A DNA stretch of 64,000 nt from Metarhizium brunneum (Eukaryota; Ascomycota; Sordariomycetes; Hypocreales; Clavicipitaceae): NCBI RefSeq assembly GCF_013426205.1, contig NC_089423.1:6014001-6078000 (forward strand), written 5' to 3'. Made by a program: the position numbers and the translations under genes. The stretch's first letter is position 1, and each line of letters begins with the position of its first letter. Below are positions 56,720 through 64,000 of the stretch, in pieces. The notes beneath the pieces were generated by a model, which was not told the origin of the DNA, made no database searches, and was given only the letters and a program-made list of their open reading frames with translations.

Positions 56720-58281
56720 CTACTGCTTCTCAGACCACGGAATACTGACGCCAAAATCCTCAGCGACCTTCATTGCCGAGACGACACACCCTTCCAAAAG
56801 AACCAAGCCATCCCAGCACCAGGAGCCTACAATCCACACGTTATCCTTTCCGTTCACCCACACATCCTCACTGCCATGTGCCGATGTGTCCTTGCCCATC
56901 ACCCTTTCCACCATGCTCCTACTCCGTATGGTCCGTAGTGTTCGGGTGAATTTTGACGTGTGCAAGCTTCCCTTAGATTCTGCAATGCAGGCAGAAGGAC
57001 TTGTCCTGATGACCACTCCGCTGGGCAGGAAATGGAACGACTCGGACTGGGCAGTGCCGCCATGGAAGGCGGTCCTGAATTCCATAATCTGGGCATCGCC
57101 CCCACGATACGAGCATTCTCCGGACGGCGTTTGTCCCTCGCCGCGGGCAAGGGATACGCCCCCGGAAGGCGGGGCGAGGATCGAGCTTGTGACGGGAGCC
57201 GTTGGGATCACGCCCAGCGTGGATCTGGACGGGCTGAAAATGGTGGCAGCAACGTTTGGAGATACAGCGAGCACCACGCGATCAAATATCTCTTCCGAGG
57301 AAGAGGATCTTCCGTCCTTTGCTTGTTCCCAGCGCACGAGCATGCCTTGGTCGACTCGAGTCACCTGGGTAACCCGTGCTCCCAGGCGAACGTCTTCGAT
57401 TCCCTTGGATAGTGTCGATTGGACGCGGTTGACACCTCCCTGAGGAACAAATGTTTTTCGAAAGAAAGACCCCTTTACGAAATCAACGACGTCACTTGCT
57501 GGAAAATCCATCATTTCAGCGTGTGAACAACTACATATGATGCTCAGCACGGGGAGGAGATAATACACTGCGTATTGTCGTGGCAGTCGTATCCTTTGTA
57601 GATAGTGATGAAAGGTTTCCGAGTCGCTGGATGACTTCGTATCAGCATCGACATCCGAGCAAGGCTCTGATTGGCTCGTCCATGGCTGGAGAAGAAAGCA
57701 GGCCACGAAGAACCACATGTGGCATATCGCCAGATAAAACGTTTGGAGGATCTGCCGCAGGGAGCTGTGCCAGAAATTTGGTGATAACAGCAAAAGTTCG
57801 TGCAGCCTCCTGTTATAGACGAAGTAGGAGTCCGGTATCGTCTCTGCATCTCTTGGTTCGGGTGGCGGCTCATATTGTGATGTCGCAGAGGCCTTTGTGT
57901 AGACCCAGACGAGGCGGATCCGTTGAAAGCCAATACCTAGGTGCTCGTACATGCGACAAAGGTTGTTGTAGTAGCCTTTGCAAAAGCTACGCGGTGGAAC
58001 GTCCACGCGCTCATTTTTGCCCGTCTTTGCATTGCTGAGCGTGATAGATGCGGCGTCGAGCGATAGCGTGTCTGCCTACGGATTGTTAGTATTTCACCTG
58101 TCGCATCGTCATGGTCTGCACTCTGTACCTGTTCAAAAAGCGTCACGCCGTACCGCTTTCGCTCATCATGGTGGACAAGATAGGCAGTCGTTAGCCCAGC
58201 TAATCCAGTCCCAATGATGGCGACACGACTTTTACGACTGGAGCCATCTGTCGCCTCGCCCTGCCGCTGTCGCTGGTTCAT
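56720..58281 (-). CDS. FAD/NAD(P)-binding oxidoreductase (COG2907/amine-oxidase-like)
   Basis: Exons 58129-58281 and 56720-58075 (53-nt intron) close to 502 residues. The N-terminal Rossmann motif RVAIIGTGLAGLTTAYLV is followed by VTLFEQADTLSLDAAS. The middle has PRSFCKGYYNNLCRMYEHLG, a hydrophobic patch (AICHMWFFVACFLL) and SSDVVDFVKG-like text reading FPASDVVDFVKGSFFRKTF, then VPQGGVNRVQSTLSKGIEDV, the substrate-side block of this group. The C-terminus carries VWIVGSWCWDGLVLLEGCVV, the second FAD contact. In bacteria, COG2907 proteins accompany cy-fa-synthase-like methyltransferases acting on membrane lipids. Here the nearest gene on the other side of a divergent 2.1-kb gap is a membrane-anchored methyltransferase. 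I start at the ATG at 58281; an in-frame ATG at 58476 is possible but the extra residues look non-coding. Confidence 0.85.
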
Positions 58282-60411
58282 ATTTCTATGATGCGCAAAC
58301 TTGGTCCCAGACGGTGTGTAACCGATGTCTCGCAATCCGGAAGTCGTATATCGAAGATGTCTTGGAGCGGTCAGGTTCTGCACTACAGGATAGGAGAAGG
58401 GATGAAGGATGGTGTAACCACCAGCTCCCGACTCCGTACGTACAGTACTACTCGGTAGTCCACAAGACGTCAACACCTGGAGGGGTCGTGCACGTGGCGT
58501 CTGATCGACAACGATGTTGGAGCGGTTGTCATGGTCTGGAAGATGCCACTAGGTAACGTAGTCTGGTGCTACAGTTGGGACGGATCTTAGGGTGTACGGC
58601 GACGCCGTTGTGTTCCAATATTAATTGCATCGTTACGATGTTCACTCCAGATGACGCAGCGACCTCGGGTCAACGTTGACGAGAGATGCCCGACTATGAT
58701 TTCGCCCAGAAAAAAAGTTGCAAAGCACGGTTTGCTATTGGACGAGGGCTGGGGCCTGGAAACCCTCTGCGGCGCAACAGACATGCCGACCCGGGAGACA
58801 ATGGCGCCAATGTGTTGGGCCTTTGTATCCGCACCTCGGCATCAATTCAATCCGGCCGCTCCACTTGCAGGCTGCGATTGGCCAGGCTGCGACAGGCCTC
58901 TTTTGGCAATAGTTTTTTTTTTCTTGCCTCCAGTCTTCTTTAATCCAACAGCTGCTACGGCCAATGACCCATCACGATGATTTTCCCCCATAGGCTCAAT
59001 CAACAAGAGTAGCAAATGTAGAAGCTACGAGATATTGTAAGACAATAGACGCCAGATTTGAATGCAAGGAACCCGGATGTGAGACCAGTCACGAACGCGC
59101 GAACCTGGCAAGAAGCCCAAACCGCCTCCATGTTAGAACCTAGAAGTGACTATCAAGCTGGGCGGCTTGGAGCTTCCTACATTGTCACCAATATCCAAGC
59201 TCGTCGGGCGGAGCTCGCTTGCGATTCAACTCGGCAGGCGCCGACCAGCTGCCCGCCGTAATGATAGTAGCGACAATAGCCTTTGCATATATTCAAATAC
59301 TTAGACTTATCCTTTCTTTTCAAGCAATAGTGCGTCTGGAAAATGCGGCAGTTATATATTCTCGAATCTTGTAGTCTTTGGTCGTCGCCCAAATCAAGAA
59401 TCTTATCCTCCACCCCCGGCAACACGCTGGCTGTTTTGGTATTAGTTCGCGGACAAACGCCACTTACGTATAGCTTCTCCGATGTTGCCTCTAACTAACA
59501 AAGCTAAACTTCGCTCCGAGAACTTTGCTTGAGCATCGAGAGCTTAAACCGCGTGCCTTCCTTGCAAACCAGGCCACGGTCTGCTTTCAGATATGCACAT
59601 GCTCTCGGGACGTTCCGTGCCGTTCATAACGCTTAGCGCCATCTCATAATTGGACAAATTGTCGGGGAGTCTGCTTACTGTGGAGAATAGCATGCAGAGC
59701 CCTCGCTGCCAATCAGCCTCGGTGAGTTGTCCCTTTATCGTAAATGTGAAGCCACGCCTCCCCAATACACTAAATGCTCCCGTTCTCCCATGTACATGTC
59801 AATATGCAGATTCAACTTAGACCCGTGGACCAAGGCAAGGGACATCTGGAAGCCTTCCGCAAGAGTTGCAAAGGACAGGACTCAGTGTCGCCCACAAAGG
59901 CTGGGAGGGTAGGCGGAGTACTAACCCTAACCCTAAGCCACCCGCTCCACCCCCGCCATCAAGTCACGTGCACACAAGAAACCTCAGCGAACTACGCTTC
60001 GCGTCAGACCCTCGCTCATCTTGAATGTGACACTGCTTTTGTTCTCCCTAGTGTCCTCGCCCATTCACTACCGCGCCCGTTACAGCACCATCAGTCAAGC
60101 CTGGCGTAAGGTGACTAGCTAGCGGCTCGTTTCCCTGTACTAGTACTAGGCCACGAGGGCGCTCGATAAAGGGACTCCAGCTTGCTAGCTGCAGGCAAAT
60201 ATGTAGATGGCCCGATTCTAGCAATTCCAGATCATGGCTTGTACTTTCTTCCTGCCTTGCTCACTTAAGCGGCTCTCTAGATATACCTAGGCGCAGGATC
60301 TTCAACGTTTAGACCTTGGATTTACGCTGTGCCCAAGACTTTGCTGCGACATCTCAAAAAGCCGACCTCCCTCACTTGAACGACAGCCCGGCCTCGGGCT
60401 ACGTAGCAGAC
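58282..60411. other. Divergent intergenic region with telomere-like repeat
   Basis: 2.1 kb between the FAD oxidoreductase and the methyltransferase. Contains CTAACCCTAACCCTAA at 59921-59936. The minus-strand open frame at 59544-59765 (ends with TERPESMCISESRPW) reads protein-like but is isolated. No other gene seen. Confidence 0.5.
59921..59936 (+). repeat. Interstitial telomere-type repeat (CCCTAA)2+
   Basis: CTAACCCTAACCCTAA is two and a half units of the fungal telomere repeat, 475 bp upstream of the methyltransferase ATG. It could be a telobox-like promoter element or an old end-repair scar. Confidence 0.7.
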
Positions 60412-61525
60412 ATGCACAACCCCTTCTCACCAAGAGACTTTGTACTCGGCATTGTTGTCGGCTTCCTCATCGCGATTGCTCTCATATCCATCGGCACATT
60501 CGCGTTCCTCCGCACAAGCGACATCTACTCACTCGGGCACTGGAAACTGAACCTCAGGACTCCCCTTCGGTCAATGTGGATGAACCTAGGATTCTGGTCA
60601 GATCACCTTCGCATAATACCTGCCCTCATTCTGTATACGGTGCAAGATCCTCACACTGACTAGGAAAACGGACGACGGAAAGCCAATAGAGCATTTTGAC
60701 GAAGCGACGCACACCCTGTTGGAGCAGATTCTAGAAGCGGCGGGGCTCTGTGCAAAAGATGGCTCTCCGATAAAGAGTGATTCCGTCGCGGTGCTCGACC
60801 TGGGCTTTGGGTGCGGCGACCAGACCATTGCACTGGCTAAGCTGATCCGCGCCGAGAAGAGGTCGCACTTCAGGTACGTCGGACTCACGCTGGACGAGGC
60901 CCAGCTTCAGACTGCGCGGAGGACAGTCGACAGAGCCCTTGCATTGGGACATGACGGAGAGGCAGTCGGGTTGTCCCAAGGGTCTTTCAAGTTGTTCCGC
61001 GCAAATGCGGCCAAGCCCGAAACATGGAATAGGACTATACGCTCGTCCGTGGATGCTTTGGCAGATGAGACCTTCTCTGAGCGCTGGCTCATGGCGCTGG
61101 ATTGTTTGTATCACTTCTCGCCTTCTAGGAAGCCTATCTTTAAACTTGCTGCCAAGGCCTTAAACGCCCAAGTTATGGCTTTTGACTTGATTCTAGATGA
61201 GGAGGCATCGAGCTGGAACACGATGTTGGTGAGGCTTGTCGGGCTAATTATGGGATGCCCCCTGTACACGTTTCTTACAGAGGCGCAGTACCGGGAGCAA
61301 CTTATTGAGTGTGGTTACGACAGAGAACATATTGAGATTCGAGACGTTTCGGATCATGTGTTTGCCGGCGTGTCCGGGTATTTGAAAAGACAGGAAGCTG
61401 CCCTAGGCCAGTATGGTATATCCCTGGGGGGTTACAAGTTGGCAGGGAGGCTGTTTGAGTGGTTTGATAGGACTAGAGTGGTGAAGGCAGCCATTGTGGT
61501 TGGGCGGACGAAGGGGACAAGCTGA
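60412..61525 (+). CDS. Membrane-anchored SAM-dependent methyltransferase
   Basis: Exons 60412-60596 and 60664-61525 (67-nt intron) close to 348 residues and join MWMNLGFW to KTDDGKPIEHFDE. The ATG at 60412 starts MHNPFSPRDFVLGIVVGFL, one N-terminal membrane helix; the in-frame TTG extension upstream is rejected. The class I methyltransferase fold follows: motif I VAVLDLGFGCGDQTIALAKL, YVGLTLDEAQLQTARRTVD, and a motif IV-like WLMALDCLYHFSPSRKPIFK. The later QYREQLIECGYDREHIEIRD and a C-terminal hydrophobic patch suggest a lipid-facing or hydrophobic substrate. It resembles Erg6/cyclopropane-synthase-type C-methyltransferases in overall layout more than small-molecule O-methyltransferases, but this is not certain. 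It is divergent from the FAD oxidoreductase. Confidence 0.85.
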
Positions 61526-64000
61526 ATACGTTTGACGTGTCCTTGAACAGAATGTCGTGTGTCTTGGTGAACACCTGTGGCCAACCTCCTTTTTTTGACT
61601 ATTTCAAGTGGAACTAGACAAAGTCTTTGGCGGTGAATCGGCATTGCGCTCTTTTACCACCTCCATTCCGTTTGTTGAATTGGGTTGAGGATCCATGGCA
61701 CGTTCCTCGAGTCTCGTGATGGTAGGCACCCGAGGTCATTTCACATCTCATTCTGGTGTCCCCCCACGTGCTGCCAATCCCACTTCTGCCTCTGGATGCA
61801 ATTGATGGAAATGGATGTCATGTTCGATGCTTCCAAAAAAAGACGGAGCGTGATGTAGCACACAGTATGCAACATATACAGATAACTCGGCAGAAACCGT
61901 GGCTGACACTCAACAGCTAGGAGGCAATACGCTGACGGCCAGTTCTTTTCTCAAACACACCATATGCAGCTTGTGTCTGATTACCTGGTTCCTCCTGGGC
62001 TTTTTCGTAAAGGCTACCCGTTGCAATGGGAGCGGAGCGGCCTGTGCCGAGAGATTCTAGGCCCAACTTGCCAAAACTTTTGATCATACTTCGAGTTAGA
62101 TTAGGAGACGTAAATTTAGACATGGCACATCGCTCAGGTGCTCCTATATTTTTGTAGTATGAGTAAAAGTAACTGACTATCATTATAGGACCGTCAGTTG
62201 ACAGATTGCCGCGGGGGCGTAATCAAATTCCTCCCATAGGTTTCTTCGCTGTTCAAGAAACGTGACAATTTCTCATGTTACCACACAATATGCATGTTGG
62301 TGAGCCTCCCATGATTAGCACCTGCTTCATGTAGGCTCTGCAACGGATTGTGGGTGTGCCGGAACATTTCCCTGAAGATAATGTGCCTGTCGATCACTGC
62401 TAGCAGCAGCGAGAATCCACGTTGATGGAACAGCCTGGGTTAAACTACTTTTTCTTATGCTGTTGTGGTCGAATTCTAATAGCCCAGAAACTGCTTGTGT
62501 GGGCTGATGCAGTGACGTACTCTGGTCCTGTTTACTTTTCGGAAGGCAATCTAAACCTTTCATGGTACATATTCCTCACAGTAATGGTCTAGCTGAAGCC
62601 TCAGTCACAAATTTGAAGGTCCCAAGTGCGGAAAAATTAGGATTCGTCGCGCTTACGATAATGCTGACGGATCTATATTCTCAAAATATCAGCTATGTAG
62701 ACTCTATTGGTATGATCCTCAGCACGCAAGCTACTGCCGAGGACGGCTCCGGCAAACTGCTGACAAAAGGGCTGGGCAGTGGCGCTGTGTCAGCATATGC
62801 AAGGGCCTGGTAACTCACTCACGAAAGGATAAGCGCGACTGGGAAGCCAAGAGTATTGTTCAACGCTCGGGTGCTCCCGTCCGTGTACTGTCCCCAAGTG
62901 ACTATGCCGTGATAAAGCCGTCCGACCTTCAAAACTACTGGCAGGCATATGTCGACCAGGTTTGGAGCTGTCATAGCCACAATCCACTCGCCATGGACAC
63001 CCAAGGTTCAGCGGACAAGGTCATTGCCGCTTGAACGGAATTCGAATGCCTTGAAATAGCGATGACATGTCGTATAACGAACTCACAGACAGAGATATTC
63101 GAGACTACAACAGTGGTCCCGTTGGAAATTGGGGGGGAGATAAAAGCGTCCACCTTGGCGTTCTTGCTCAGATCTACGCAGCATTTCATCGTTCAACCCT
63201 GCTTATAATGGCAGGGATGTTCAACCAAAAATTCCTGCTTCTAGGCGCTACGAAGTTGATCCCACGGAAAACTATAGCCGAGCCGTCAGTGACCATGAAT
63301 TTGTCTTGAAACGATGACGTCAAACGCAATGGCGAGAGCGGCTCCAGGGTGGTTTCGTCTGGACACCCAAGCGTTTTGACGGTTTCCTTTGGCGCTCCGC
63401 CCCAATGGCCAAAAATAGGCATCTCATACATGCCTCGTTGTAAATTCACGCCATGGTTCGTTGTGATTGTCGGGTATGGTTGCGTTGCGTCGCGTCTAGA
63501 TCAAACGGGAGTGTCCAAAACGGACCTGGTCCCTTTGTACATCAGGCCTCGGATAGCTTGCAAATCAGTTCATAGGTGCAAGGGCAAATGTAATTTCTTC
63601 ATCTCCCTGGATATTACCCCAACCTCACCCATGATTTGAGTTTCTACAGAGATGTTAGCCAGCCAGCATCGCAGGTATAGGCCAGTGAACGTAGAGTGGG
63701 AGGCAAAGGGCGTTTGTTAAAGCGTTTCCTGTTTCCAAGCGTAACACAGCTGTTGCTTTCATTGTGCACAAGCAAATAGGACGCGTTGAACAACGCCTAC
63801 CTGTCCCTCCTTCATTAGGCAAGGGTTGGCGTGACTGTTGGACGGAGCGAATCGTTCCGGTGCCTGGTCTCAGGGACAAGGAGGACAGAAAGTGGTGTGG
63901 TGGGATGAACCGTAGTACAATCATTCCATCCCGTGAAATCACCCATATCCAGGGGTAGTCGTGGCCAACTTCAGAATGAGCTGCGCCTCGTATCATGATA
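61526..64000. other. Right-end region without a supportable gene
   Basis: 2.5 kb. Several open frames read protein-like without forming a gene: minus strand 61917-62126 (SPNLTRSMIKSFGKLGLESL), minus strand 62819-63449 in three frames (MPIFGHWGGAPKETVKTLG; FMVTDGSAIVFRGINFVAP; WIVAMTAPNLVDICLPVVLK) and plus strand 62562-62813. The minus-strand pieces at 62.8-63.45 kb could be one decayed or heavily spliced gene, but I could not find phased introns. The sequence ends in AT-rich text at 64000. Confidence 0.45.

Noticed and set aside
1..64000. CRISPR arrays, rRNA genes, prokaryotic operons, riboswitches, complete transposons
   Set aside because: Looked for and not seen; introns and tRNA structure show a eukaryotic nuclear sequence.

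Overview
The window is nuclear DNA of a filamentous ascomycete (Pezizomycotina). I infer Sordariomycetes, probably Hypocreales, from gene content; no marker gene settles the species. The evidence for a fungus is short spliceosomal introns (about 47-135 nt, GT...CTAAC/CTGAC...AG), intron-containing tRNA genes ending in pol III T-runs, CA-rich 5' leaders before ATGs, and typical fungal families: ABCC pump, Zn2Cys6 regulator, DAL5-type and sugar MFS carriers, F-box/leucine-rich protein, secreted glycosidases. There are no operons, ribosome binding sites, CRISPR arrays, rRNA genes or intact transposons.

Layout. 1-18 kb: 3' part of an ABCC pump (+), membrane acyltransferase 3 (-), secreted flavin amine oxidase (-), APC amine/amino-acid permease (+), AMP-dependent acyl-CoA synthetase (+, frameshifted near its end) and a cystathionine gamma-synthase-like PLP enzyme (+). 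18-28 kb: secreted CBM9-like protein, a small spliced unknown, carboxylesterase, aldehyde dehydrogenase, SMP-30 lactonase (all +) and a small charged unknown (-). 28-33 kb: intron-containing tRNA (-), a spliced 159-residue unknown (-), F-box protein (+). 33-42 kb: sugar transporter (-) and SDR (+) share a divergent promoter, as do D-2-hydroxyacid dehydrogenase (-) and a Zn2Cys6 regulator (+). 42-45.5 kb: tRNA-Tyr, then a gene-poor stretch with a multi-exon unknown, a micro-gene and a nested inverted repeat. 45.5-54.3 kb: secreted six-hairpin glycosidase, DAL5-family carrier and secreted GH127-type arabinofuranosidase. 56.7-61.5 kb: divergent FAD oxidoreductase (-) and membrane-anchored methyltransferase (+). 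61.5-64 kb: no supportable gene.

How genes may work together (inference). The 5-18 kb group has the parts for taking up, oxidising, CoA-activating, acylating and exporting a small amine or amino-acid-derived compound, but has no PKS or NRPS. The lactonase, aldehyde dehydrogenase, SDR, hydroxyacid dehydrogenase, sugar carriers and two secreted glycosidases suit plant or fungal polysaccharide scavenging. The FAD oxidoreductase/methyltransferase pair recalls bacterial gene pairs that modify phospholipid-bound fatty acids.

The most striking non-genic signal is the 9-mer TACGGAGTA (either strand), present exactly at least eight times against about 0.5 expected, mostly upstream of genes. Exon boundaries below were worked out by eye from splice consensus and reading-frame closure; where the summed exons divide by three I give the length.
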